Origin: Lachnospiraceae bacterium
Lineage (GTDB): Bacteria; Bacillota; Clostridia; Lachnospirales; Lachnospiraceae
Length of the DNA: 64,000 nt
Direction of reading: 5' to 3'
Assembly: GCA_017526745.1 (NCBI GenBank)
Contig: JAFXQX010000017.1
Coordinates: forward strand, 31,166-95,165
Shown here: piece by piece, positions 25,671 through 33,895 of the stretch
Layout: the number at the start of each line of letters is the position of its first letter
Numbering within the stretch: position 1 is the first letter of the stretch
Position numbers and translations under genes: made by a program
The notes under the pieces: generated by a model
Told to the model about the DNA's origin: nothing
Seen by the model: only the letters and a program-made list of their open reading frames with translations
Databases searched by the model: none

Positions 25671-26303
25671 ATGTTTTTCAGAGATGACAACAAAGTAAGG
25701 ATCAACCAGACATCGATAGCAACGTTTATCGGGGCGGACACAAAAGTGGAAGGTACGCTGATCACACGGTCTTCCGTCAGGATAGACGGAACGGTGGAAG
25801 GCGGCGTTGTGGCTGACGGTACGGTCGTACTGTCGCAGACCGGACAGATCATCGGCAATACGATAGCCGAGAACATCGTTGTGGCCGGGGTTGTGGAAGG
25901 AAACATCACCGTCAAGGACAAGACCAATATAGAACCGACGGGAGAAGTATACGGCGATATCAGCACATCACGCATACTGATCGATGAACAGTCGGTGTTC
26001 CAGGGCAAGTGCAATATGAACATCGACAGGACCAAGACAAAAAAGAGCAGGCTGAAGGTCAAGGAGATCCCTTCCGGGGAGATGAAGGATACGGTTAAGG
26101 AAGTGCCCAGGGAAGCATCCAAAGAAACTCCCAAAGAAGCTCCCAAAGAAACTCTCAAAGAAGTCACAAAAGACACCTCCAAAGAGGCTTCTAAAGAGCC
26201 GGCCAAGGAGCCTGTAAAGGAGCCGGCAAAAGAGCCTGCCAAAGCGGCTCCCAAGACAGTAAAAGAAGAGAAGAAAGACAAACCGGATGAGCAGCAAAAA
26301 TGA
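25671..26303 (+). CDS. Bactofilin (polymer-forming cytoskeletal protein)
   Basis: 210 residues. The bactofilin beta-helix occupies about residues 15-125 with short repeats such as VRIDGTVEGGV and IVVAGVVEGN. The C-terminal tail (about 140-210) is a Lys/Glu/Pro-rich series of PKEAPKET / KEPAKEP repeats, much longer than the usual disordered tail. Bactofilins self-assemble at the membrane and position cell-wall enzymes or pili machinery. It overlaps the kinase gene start by 17 bases. Confidence 0.92.
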   Translation: MFFRDDNKVRINQTSIATFIGADTKVEGTLITRSSVRIDGTVEGGVVADGTVVLSQTGQIIGNTIAENIVVAGVVEGNITVKDKTNIEPTGEVYGDISTSRILIDEQSVFQGKCNMNIDRTKTKKSRLKVKEIPSGEMKDTVKEVPREASKETPKEAPKETLKEVTKDTSKEASKEPAKEPVKEPAKEPAKAAPKTVKEEKKDKPDEQQK

Positions 26304-27900
26304 TGACCTGTTAAAAAAGATAGAGGAGCTTACCGAGGCCAACCGGTCCAAGAATGCATTCATTGCCAACATCTCCCATGAGATACGTACACCAATGAAT
26401 GCGATCAGCGGATTCGCCGAGCTTCTGCTGCAGCTTGATGCATCCGATGAAGTCAATGAGTATGCCGGTGAGATAAAGAGTGCATCCATAAACCTTCTTG
26501 CGATCATCAATGATCTGCTCGATATTTCAAAGATCGAAAGCGGGCGTATGGAACTGGTGCCTGTTCCGTATTATCTCCACTATCTGTTTACTGATATCGA
26601 GTCAGTTATGTCCATCCCCACGAAGAAAAAGGGGATCGAGTTCCGCATAAATGCCAATCCCGAACTTCCGAGCCAGCTGTACGGCGATATAGTCAGGATC
26701 AGACAGATACTTACGAACATCTGCAACAATGCCGTCAAGTTTACAAACGAAGGATACGTGGAACTGTCGGCAACGTTTATCGACGGTGAAGATGCGGACA
26801 GCATAATGCTCGAATTCAGGATAAGGGATACGGGTATCGGCATCAGGAAGGATGACCTTGATCTGATATTCGATAAGTTCCGCCAGGTCGACATGAGGCT
26901 TAACCGAAACGTCGAGGGAAGCGGATTGGGACTGTCCATATGTAAACAGTTGACATCCCTTATGAACGGGACGCTTACTGTTGAAAGCGTATACGGTGAA
27001 GGCACGACTTTTATCGTAAGGATACCTCAGAAGGTGCTTGACCGGAACAAACTCTCCAACTATCTCGTCCACCAGAAACTTGAGGAGAAGAAGCATTCCG
27101 TTTTTTATGCCCCGTCAGCAAGGGTACTCGTTGTTGATGACAATCCGGTAAACTTAAAGATACTTCGCGGACTCCTTCTTCATTACGAGATCGATGCCGA
27201 TACGACACTTTCCGGAGAAGAAGCCGTACAAAAGTGTTCAGAGAATGCATATGACCTCGTCCTTATGGATCATATGATGCCCGGCATGAACGGTGAGGAA
27301 GCGCTCGGCGCCATCAGAAAGATCGACGATCCCGAAAAGTGTGCCGTACCTGTGATCGTAGTTACGGCAAATGCGATCAGGGGAATGCGAGATGAGTTCC
27401 TGAGAAAAGGATTTACCGATTATCTGAGTAAGCCGGTTGAAACCCAGAAACTCGAGCAGGTGCTCAAGGACAATCTTCCTTCCAATCTTGTCCTGGCTCT
27501 CGAGGAAGATGAGTCCGAACAGCAGGATGAACTTGATATAGAGATCAAGGGAATAGACGTTGATGCCGGACTTGCAAAGAGTGACGGAAATGCAAAGGAT
27601 TATATAGAGATCCTAGAGATATTTACCGAGTACGGACCGGCCAAGGCGAAGGAGATAGAGTCGTTTGCCGAAGCAAAGGATTATGAGAACTACGTTATAG
27701 CTGTTCATTCGTTAAAGAGCGTTGCCGCCAATATCGGAGCCCACCAGCTCTTTACAATGGCAAAGCTCCATGAATTTGCAGGTAAGAGCGGCAATACCGG
27801 GTTCATAGATGCCAACCGCAGGAAACTCGTTTCGCTTTATGAGGATATCATAACGAGTATAAATGAAGCTCTTGAAGGGATAGATAAGGAACAGGATTGA
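26287..27900 (+). CDS. Soluble hybrid histidine kinase with receiver and Hpt domains
   Basis: 537 residues, no TM or recognisable sensor domain. Only about 25 residues of coil precede the HisKA box with phospho-accepting His31 in NISHEIRTP. HATPase motifs are ICNNAVKFT (N box), DTGIGI and GSGLGLSI. A receiver follows (about 280-395) with Asp in LVLMDHMMPGMNG and Lys in YLSKPVE, then a C-terminal Hpt domain (about 420-530) with VHSLKSVAANIGA. All modules of an Arc/Bar-type phosphorelay are in one chain. The input must come from a partner protein; bactofilin and the M23 protein upstream are candidates by context only. Confidence 0.94.
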   Translation: MSSKNDDLLKKIEELTEANRSKNAFIANISHEIRTPMNAISGFAELLLQLDASDEVNEYAGEIKSASINLLAIINDLLDISKIESGRMELVPVPYYLHYLFTDIESVMSIPTKKKGIEFRINANPELPSQLYGDIVRIRQILTNICNNAVKFTNEGYVELSATFIDGEDADSIMLEFRIRDTGIGIRKDDLDLIFDKFRQVDMRLNRNVEGSGLGLSICKQLTSLMNGTLTVESVYGEGTTFIVRIPQKVLDRNKLSNYLVHQKLEEKKHSVFYAPSARVLVVDDNPVNLKILRGLLLHYEIDADTTLSGEEAVQKCSENAYDLVLMDHMMPGMNGEEALGAIRKIDDPEKCAVPVIVVTANAIRGMRDEFLRKGFTDYLSKPVETQKLEQVLKDNLPSNLVLALEEDESEQQDELDIEIKGIDVDAGLAKSDGNAKDYIEILEIFTEYGPAKAKEIESFAEAKDYENYVIAVHSLKSVAANIGAHQLFTMAKLHEFAGKSGNTGFIDANRRKLVSLYEDIITSINEALEGIDKEQD

Positions 27901-29204
27901 TGTCGGATCTGCGTGTGATAATAATCGATGATGACCATCAGAAGCGGGAAATGATCAGGAACGTTCTTCCTGACTATATTACATGCGCAACGGTCGGTTC
28001 TACGGAAGGAGCGCTTGACTACCTGAAAAGGGATGCGGAGGGCACGCTCCCCGATCTTGTCATATTAAACGGTGATGATCCGAAGAACTTCGGATTGTAT
28101 GCGTTTGACTGGATGGTCAACAGGTCCGGTGATCCCGAGATAGCTTCGATACCGGTCATTGTCCTGACCGAGGATGAATTCTCCGATAAAAGCCTTGAGT
28201 TCCTGGAGATCGGCGACGTTACATTTTACGAAGGCGAGATCGATGAGAGTGCATTGTTCTCGACGATAAACGATGCAATAGAAGCGGCTGATTTTATCTA
28301 CTATCCTCCCGTCATCCCTTCGTATGAAGAGACGAGGAACATAGACAGGCTTATGGGACAAAGCGTCAAGGCTCCGGGAGAAAAGGAAAAGCAGCGCGCC
28401 GTGGTTCTTGATATGGACACCAGGTTCTCAAACCTTGAGGCCGCACTTGAAAGAGGCAAAAAGAGGGCTGCCGAGATCAGGACGCTGCTTGACGCCGCTG
28501 CGAAGGTAAAAGGCGGGGATGATGATTACAGCCTGCGAAGCAGGAAAAAGCCCCATAAGAATAATGCCCCCGCAGGTTCTGCCACATCGTTTCTCGATAA
28601 GGCACGCAAAAAACAAAACGTTCAGGATAATAGTTCCGACGACGGACAGATGATAAAGAACATAGAATCGGAAGCCGAGTCGGATGCGTTAAGATCGATA
28701 AGCGAACTGAGGACCAAGGCCATAAACAATCCCGCAGGAGCTTTCAATGCCCAGGGATCGGTCCGCATGGAAGAGAGGCCCAGGAGCAGACCGGAAAGCG
28801 TGGATCCGGCAAGGAGAAGGCTGGTCGTTATCGTAGACAGCGATCTGAAGACAAGGAAACTGTGCTCGCTGTTCCTTACGCAGAAATACAATGTTGCCAC
28901 ATTTGACACCGGGATGAAGACGATAGACTATGTCGTCAAGACGCACGTGGATCTTCTGATCATCAACCCGCTTCTTCCGGGAATGAGCGGGATGTCGACC
29001 GTGTCGTCTCTTCGCCTGCAGCCCAGAGGCGAGAATGTTCCGGTCATGTATCTTGTCGGCGATGATTTTAAGGGCTCGCGCGAGACACTCGTTTCGAGAA
29101 ATGTTGTCGGGATCCTCACAAAGCCGATAAAACAGAGCGTGATCGCACAGGCGGTGGAAGGATTTTTCGATAACATCGACAGTATGGAAAGGTCAAGGTC
29201 ATGA
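27900..29204 (+). CDS. Double-receiver protein with disordered linker
   Basis: 434 residues. ATG 27900 overlaps the kinase stop; AAGGA is upstream (a TTG at 27897 is an alternative). The N-terminal receiver-like domain (1-125) begins VIIIDDDHQKREM, but the phospho-site position reads VILNGDDPKN, so Asp is shifted or lost and it may be a pseudo-receiver. A charged linker (150-300) follows. The C-terminal receiver (about 308-430) has VVIVDSDLK, LLIINPLLPGMSG (Asn where Asp is expected) and ILTKPIK. Both modules thus look impaired for phosphorylation. It has no output domain and overlaps the next gene by 4 bases. Confidence 0.85.
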   Translation: MSDLRVIIIDDDHQKREMIRNVLPDYITCATVGSTEGALDYLKRDAEGTLPDLVILNGDDPKNFGLYAFDWMVNRSGDPEIASIPVIVLTEDEFSDKSLEFLEIGDVTFYEGEIDESALFSTINDAIEAADFIYYPPVIPSYEETRNIDRLMGQSVKAPGEKEKQRAVVLDMDTRFSNLEAALERGKKRAAEIRTLLDAAAKVKGGDDDYSLRSRKKPHKNNAPAGSATSFLDKARKKQNVQDNSSDDGQMIKNIESEAESDALRSISELRTKAINNPAGAFNAQGSVRMEERPRSRPESVDPARRRLVVIVDSDLKTRKLCSLFLTQKYNVATFDTGMKTIDYVVKTHVDLLIINPLLPGMSGMSTVSSLRLQPRGENVPVMYLVGDDFKGSRETLVSRNVVGILTKPIKQSVIAQAVEGFFDNIDSMERSRS

Positions 29205-29887
29205 AGAAAAGGATACTGATCGTTGATGATGATATCATGACACTTCGGATACTGAAGAAGTATCTTGAAGGAACATATGATGTTGTTATCGAAAATGCGG
29301 GTTACAGGTTCATAGAAAAGATGAGCACATATAACGCAGACCTTATACTGCTCGACATCGAGATGCCTGTCGTGAACGGCCTGCAGGCATTTGATGCGTT
29401 TCTGAAGAATCCCGATCTTAACGACACCCCGGTCGTATTCCTGTCCGGCATGTCCAATCCGAATCTTGTGCGTGAACTGATGAACAAGGGAGCCGCGGGA
29501 TATCTTGTAAAGACCATACCGAAGGGTGAACTCCTTGCGCGTATCGAGAAGATCTTTTCCGAAAAAACAAAACGCACGGCCACTCCCGAAGTCCTGATCC
29601 TCGATAATGACATCGATAATCTCAGGGCCATGAGGGAAAGCCTTACCGCGAACAACTGTAAGGTAAAAGCCGTACGCACATCGGTGGAGGCCGTCGATCA
29701 CATCAGGGATCATCATCCCAATATCTTTATCATAGGACATGACTCATCGGGCGTTGCGCCGCGTGATGTTTACGATTCTCTCGAGAACGTTATCCGGCAG
29801 GAGAGGGTGATACCTCTTGTGATGGAGGAGAATTTCTTCTCGACGGAACTGATCGAGAGAGTCAACGAAGCCTTAAATTTTAACTGA
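29201..29887 (+). CDS. Double-receiver response regulator
   Basis: 228 residues. The first receiver (1-120) is canonical: ILIVDDD, phospho-acceptor in LILLDIEMPVVNG, Ser/Thr in FLSGMS and Lys in LVKTI. The second (about 128-228) is a degenerate receiver beginning VLILDNDIDN and with IFIIGHDSSG at the acceptor position. It has no DNA-binding output. It is the last gene of the kinase cluster and would be the natural acceptor of the phosphorelay; a protein-protein output is likely. Confidence 0.88.
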   Translation: MKKRILIVDDDIMTLRILKKYLEGTYDVVIENAGYRFIEKMSTYNADLILLDIEMPVVNGLQAFDAFLKNPDLNDTPVVFLSGMSNPNLVRELMNKGAAGYLVKTIPKGELLARIEKIFSEKTKRTATPEVLILDNDIDNLRAMRESLTANNCKVKAVRTSVEAVDHIRDHHPNIFIIGHDSSGVAPRDVYDSLENVIRQERVIPLVMEENFFSTELIERVNEALNFN

Positions 29888-29904
29888 GAGATCACGGAGA
29901 CAAA

Positions 29905-30927
29905 GTGGGGGAAGAACAGTATTTCAATCAGGAACGGCCGGTCCCGCCGAGAAGACGCAGAAGGCGCAGGAATAAAGGGGTCATTGCGCTTGCTTTGTTT
30001 GCGAGTTTTGTTTTCGGCCTCGTCGCCGGAATGCTCGTGATCCATAATAAGAGCAAAAAGGAACTTGCGGCGGTCAACGAGGAGCTGAACAGGGTCATCG
30101 AGGAACAGAGCCATATAAACGTTACCAATGTCTATGTTCCGAAGCGCAAGATCAAGGAAGGCAATCTGTCGCTCAATGCGTACAACACGGATAATTTCCG
30201 TATAGACAACGGCTTCATGGCGTACTTTGATGACGACGGCAACAAGATCAGCCATCTCGGATGTGATCTTTCATACCACAATACGCAGGTGGATTTTGAT
30301 GAGTTAAAAGCAGCAGGCTGTGAGTTCGTTATGCTTCGCTGCGGGTTCAGGGGATACTCCGAAGGCGGAATCATGAAGGATGAGAAGTTCGACCTGTATG
30401 CATCCGAGGCAAACCGTGCAGGTATCGCAGTCGGCGTATATTTTTTCACCCAGGCGCTCACACCCGAGGAGGCCGTCGAAGAGGCCGAGTACACGTTAAA
30501 ACTCATAGAAGATTATGACATATCTTATCCGGTCGCATTTGATACCGAGTATATCGATGATGAGAAGGCAAGGACAAACGTGACCGAGATATCCGATGAA
30601 CTCCGAAGCGACATTTGCGAGGCTTTCTGCGAAAGGATCCGCGAAGAAGGGTATTACCCCATGATATACGCATCCGAGAACTGGATGAGGCGCAATATGG
30701 AGCTTGAGTCACTTCACCAGTATGATTTCTGGGCTCCCCAGTATCTGGAAGAGAATGATTTTCTGTATGATTTTACGATATGGCAGTACACCGATACCGG
30801 CAGCATTCCCGGGGTCAGGGGTGATGTGGATCTTGACATATCGATGGTCGATTACGCATCGTTCGTGCCTAAGATGCGCGAGGCATATCTGACAGGGGGG
30901 AAGATCCAGGAAGTGCCTGACGAATGA
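29905..30927 (+). CDS. Membrane-anchored GH25 lysozyme-family protein
   Basis: 340 residues, start GTG 29905 behind CGGAGAC. A basic cytoplasmic stretch (PPRRRRRRRNKG) precedes one TM segment at about 30-48, then a short coil and a GH25 domain (about 113-325). GCDLSYHNTQVDFDELK, AFDTEYID and WQYTDTGSIPGV follow the GH25 barrel pattern, with acidic residues at the D-x-E catalytic positions. It should cleave the beta-1,4 bond between MurNAc and GlcNAc outside the cell. It lies just upstream of the pilus promoter, and wall opening for pilus passage is a plausible but unproved role. Confidence 0.92.
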   Translation: MGEEQYFNQERPVPPRRRRRRRNKGVIALALFASFVFGLVAGMLVIHNKSKKELAAVNEELNRVIEEQSHINVTNVYVPKRKIKEGNLSLNAYNTDNFRIDNGFMAYFDDDGNKISHLGCDLSYHNTQVDFDELKAAGCEFVMLRCGFRGYSEGGIMKDEKFDLYASEANRAGIAVGVYFFTQALTPEEAVEEAEYTLKLIEDYDISYPVAFDTEYIDDEKARTNVTEISDELRSDICEAFCERIREEGYYPMIYASENWMRRNMELESLHQYDFWAPQYLEENDFLYDFTIWQYTDTGSIPGVRGDVDLDISMVDYASFVPKMREAYLTGGKIQEVPDE

Positions 30928-30930
30928 TAA

Positions 30931-30959
30931 TTGATATTTTATGTAAACTGTTTTATAAT
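30931..30959 (+). promoter_or_regulatory. Promoter of the type IV pilus operon
   Basis: TTGATA (30931-30936), 17-base spacer, TATAAT (30954-30959). The start near 30966 gives a leader of about 30 bases with a CCGC-TAAG-GCGG hairpin (30978-30989) just before the GGGAAGG ribosome binding site of pilB. Confidence 0.85.
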
Positions 30960-30996
30960 TGATTTTTAGGGGGATCCGCTAAGGCGGGGGAAGGTT

Positions 30997-32703
30997 ATGG
31001 CAATAATCCGCAAGAAGGTCCGTATCGGTGATCTGATGATCAACGAGGGCCTTATCACAGCAGCACAACTCGAAACGGCATTAAAAGAGCAGAAGATAAG
31101 GGGAGCCAAGCTCGGCGAGACCCTGATCGCGCTCGGCTACGTTTCTTCGGAAGATTTTTCCAACATTTTATCAACTCAGCTCGGTATAGATACGGTCGAT
31201 CTACGTAAGGTCGGTCTTGACGATAATGCCGTAAAGCTCGTCTCCGAGGATCTGATGAAGAAAAATCAGCTGATCCCGTTTGGATTCGACGAGAAGAACC
31301 CCAACATCCTGAAAGTGGCAATGGCCGATCCCATGAACATCATGGCCATCGACGATGTCACGATAATGACGAACATGGAAGTCATCCCGTACTTCTGCCC
31401 GAGCGCACAGATATCGCTGCAGCTTGACAGAAGATACGGTAAAGAGCAGGCAAGGGCGGCGGCAGCACAGTTCCAGGAGGAGCATGCGGCAGAGATTGCT
31501 TTTGATACCGCTACCTCCGATATCGAATATGAGAACATAGATGATGCACCTATCGTCAAGCTTGTTAAGACAATGCTCGAGACCGCGGTCAGACAGGGGG
31601 CATCCGATATACACATTGAGGCGCTTGACAGGGAGGTACGTGTCAGATTTCGTATCGACGGTGTTCTTGTCGAGAACATGGACTATGACAAAACACTGCT
31701 TCCCGCGCTCGTGGCCCGTATCAAGATCATTTCCAATCTCGATATTTCCGAGAAGAGAAAACCCCAGGACGGACGACTGACTGTTGTCGTCGACAGTAAA
31801 GAATACGATGTCCGTGTATCGATACTTCCCACCGTGTTCGGTGAAAAGGTCGTTATGCGTCTGACCTCAAAGGATGGTCTTACAAGAAACAAGAAGTATC
31901 TCGGCCTCAGCGAGAGAGAGCTTCCGAGGTTTGATGCGATAATGTCCAATCCGCACGGTATCATCCTTGTTACGGGACCTACAGGTTCCGGTAAATCAAC
32001 GACGTGCTACACGGTCCTGTCCGAACTCAATTCCGATGAAGTCAACATCGTAACGGTCGAGGATCCCGTCGAGGCGAACGTTAACGGTATCAATCAGGTT
32101 CAGGTAAATGTAAAGGCTGATCTGACATTCGCATCGGCGCTCCGGTCGATCCTTCGTCAGGATCCGGATATCATCATGATCGGTGAGATAAGAGATACGG
32201 AGACCGCCGAGATCGCCGTCAAGGCATCGATCACCGGACACCTTGTAATATCAACGCTTCATACGAATTCAACGGCAAGCTCCATCACGCGTCTTCTCGA
32301 CATGGGTGTTGAGCCTTATCTTATCGGTGATTCCGTAGTAGGGATCATCGCACAGAGACTGGTAAGGAGGCTGTGCCCGAAGTGCCGCAGACAGAAGATG
32401 GCAACAGCAGAGGAAAAGAGGGCCCTCCGCATTCCCGAAAACGAAGAGTGCATGATCTATGAGCCCGTAGGCTGCAGGGAATGCTCCAAGGGATATAAGG
32501 GCAGGATCGGTGTTTACGAGATAATGCCGATCAGCCACAAGATCGCAGGCATGATCTCGAGAAAATGCAACGCCGACGAGATAGAAGAACAGGCAGTGGC
32601 CGAAGGAATGACGACACTTCGCCGCGCAGCTGCCGAATACGTGCTGGCCGGTATCACAACGGTCAGTGAGATGAGAAAAGTAGCGTATGAGGATGAACTG
32701 TAG
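30997..32703 (+). CDS. pilB: Type IV pilus extension ATPase PilB
   Basis: 568 residues; hexameric cytoplasmic ATPase that drives pilin polymerisation. The N-terminal MshEN domain has both half-motifs: RIGDLMINEGLI...LETALKEQ (9-32) and LGETLIALGYV...ILSTQ (39-61), the pattern known to bind c-di-GMP. The ATPase core has Walker A with Lys333 (GPTGSGKSTT), the Asp box, Walker B in IIMIGEIRD and a His box in ISTLHTN. The tetracysteine zinc site is CPKC...C(x)ECSKGYKG. First gene of the operon. The large upstream hairpin and strong GGGAAGG suggest efficient translation. Confidence 0.97.
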   Translation: MAIIRKKVRIGDLMINEGLITAAQLETALKEQKIRGAKLGETLIALGYVSSEDFSNILSTQLGIDTVDLRKVGLDDNAVKLVSEDLMKKNQLIPFGFDEKNPNILKVAMADPMNIMAIDDVTIMTNMEVIPYFCPSAQISLQLDRRYGKEQARAAAAQFQEEHAAEIAFDTATSDIEYENIDDAPIVKLVKTMLETAVRQGASDIHIEALDREVRVRFRIDGVLVENMDYDKTLLPALVARIKIISNLDISEKRKPQDGRLTVVVDSKEYDVRVSILPTVFGEKVVMRLTSKDGLTRNKKYLGLSERELPRFDAIMSNPHGIILVTGPTGSGKSTTCYTVLSELNSDEVNIVTVEDPVEANVNGINQVQVNVKADLTFASALRSILRQDPDIIMIGEIRDTETAEIAVKASITGHLVISTLHTNSTASSITRLLDMGVEPYLIGDSVVGIIAQRLVRRLCPKCRRQKMATAEEKRALRIPENEECMIYEPVGCRECSKGYKGRIGVYEIMPISHKIAGMISRKCNADEIEEQAVAEGMTTLRRAAAEYVLAGITTVSEMRKVAYEDEL

Positions 32704-32800
32704 GAAGGAGGGGCCCGCGGAAGCGGGAAGATTCCTTACTACACCGCGAGGGCTCATCGACGAAGTCGATTCTAATGCCCGAGCGTCCTTAAGTGAGGGT
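32703..32800 (+). ncRNA. Structured pilB-pilT intercistronic RNA, possible translational switch
   Basis: Within 104 noncoding bases the RNA can form hairpin A (CCCGC 32714-32718, GGAA loop, GCGGG 32723-32727) and hairpin B. B has CGC/GCG (32745-32747/32783-32785), a tandem GA-GA mismatch (32748-32749/32781-32782), GGGC/GCCC (32750-32753/32777-32780) and an apical ATCGAC-GAA-GTCGAT stem (32756-32770). CCTTAC (32734-32739) can pair either with the upstream GTAGGAAGG around 32700-32708, or with GTGAGG (32793-32798) that forms the pilT ribosome binding site. An unused AAGGAGG follows the pilB stop. I match it to no known riboswitch consensus. Confidence 0.6.
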
Positions 32801-32807
32801 GAATAAC

Positions 32808-33881
32808 ATGGAATTAGAAAGCGCAGCTTCAACAGTTACGATCGAACAGATCCTGACGGTGGCAAACCAGTCGGGCGCAAGTGATGTTCATATCACGGTC
32901 GGGATCCCTCCCAAGATGAGAGTGTCGGGACATCTGTCCGAGATGAATTTCCCGCGCCTGATGCCTGATGATACGCACAGGCTCCTCTACGGGATCATGA
33001 ATGAGAAACAGACAAAGGCATTTGACGAGAAGGGCGAGTGGGACTTCTCATATTCTATATCACAGCTCGGGCGTTACCGTGTCAATGCGTTCAGACAGCG
33101 CGGAACATGTGCGATGGTATTCAGGCTTGTCGGCAACAAGATACCGCGTCCCGAAGAACTCGGCGTTCCGGAATCCGTTGTCGATCTTTATGATAAAAAA
33201 CGCGGACTCGTTCTTGTTACCGGACCTACCGGTTCCGGTAAATCAACAACGCTTGCTTCCATAATCGGTAAGATCAACCGTGAACTCGACGCGCATATCA
33301 TTACACTCGAAGATCCGATAGAGTATCTGCATCGTCATGACCGCTCCATCGTCAACCAGCGTGAAGTCGGTATAGATACCGATGATTATTCCATAGCGCT
33401 CCGTTCGGCTCTTCGTGAAGATCCGGACGTGATACTTGTCGGTGAGATGCGTGACCTTGAGACGATATCGACTGCGATAACGGCAGCCGAGACAGGACAC
33501 CTCGTGTTCTCTACGCTTCATACGATAGGTGCGGCATCGACCGTTGACCGTATCATTGACGTATTCCCGCCGCATCAGCAGCAACAGATAAGGACACAGC
33601 TGGCTAACGTTCTGGAGGCCGTCGTATCCCAGCAGCTGATACCGAGAGTCGGAGGAGGAAGGTGCGCGGCATTTGAAGTAATGCATGCCAATTCCGCCAT
33701 CAGAAACCTGATCCGTGAGAACAAGAGCCATCAGATAACATCGACTATCCAGACGAACCGCAAAGTAGGCATGATGACAATGGACGATGCGATCATGGAG
33801 CTTTACATGCGTGGCGAGATAGACCGTGAGGATGCGCTGCTGTTCGCCCAGGATAAGACGACGATGAGTAACAGAATCTAA
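32808..33881 (+). CDS. pilT: Type IV pilus retraction ATPase PilT
   Basis: 357 residues from the ATG at 32808, chosen for GTGAGGGTG just upstream; GTG at 32793 is an unlikely alternative. PAS-like N-domain, then the RecA-like core: Walker A with Lys145 (GPTGSGKST), Walker B VILVGEMRD, His box FSTLHT. The PilT-specific motif AIRNLIREN is intact, which separates it from PilB paralogues. It powers pilus depolymerisation and twitching motility, and its presence argues for dynamic pili. It is separated from pilB by the structured region. Confidence 0.97.
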   Translation: MELESAASTVTIEQILTVANQSGASDVHITVGIPPKMRVSGHLSEMNFPRLMPDDTHRLLYGIMNEKQTKAFDEKGEWDFSYSISQLGRYRVNAFRQRGTCAMVFRLVGNKIPRPEELGVPESVVDLYDKKRGLVLVTGPTGSGKSTTLASIIGKINRELDAHIITLEDPIEYLHRHDRSIVNQREVGIDTDDYSIALRSALREDPDVILVGEMRDLETISTAITAAETGHLVFSTLHTIGAASTVDRIIDVFPPHQQQQIRTQLANVLEAVVSQQLIPRVGGGRCAAFEVMHANSAIRNLIRENKSHQITSTIQTNRKVGMMTMDDAIMELYMRGEIDREDALLFAQDKTTMSNRI

Positions 33882-33895
33882 GAAAGGTAAATAAT

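Noticed and set aside
32701..32807. Match of the pilB-pilT leader to c-di-GMP riboswitch class I or II, or twister ribozyme
   Set aside because: The class I GGCAAACC and tetraloop receptor, the class II core, and the twister P4/L4 (CCCAAGCCC-like) are absent; only short fragments such as AAGTG-AGGG resemble twister.
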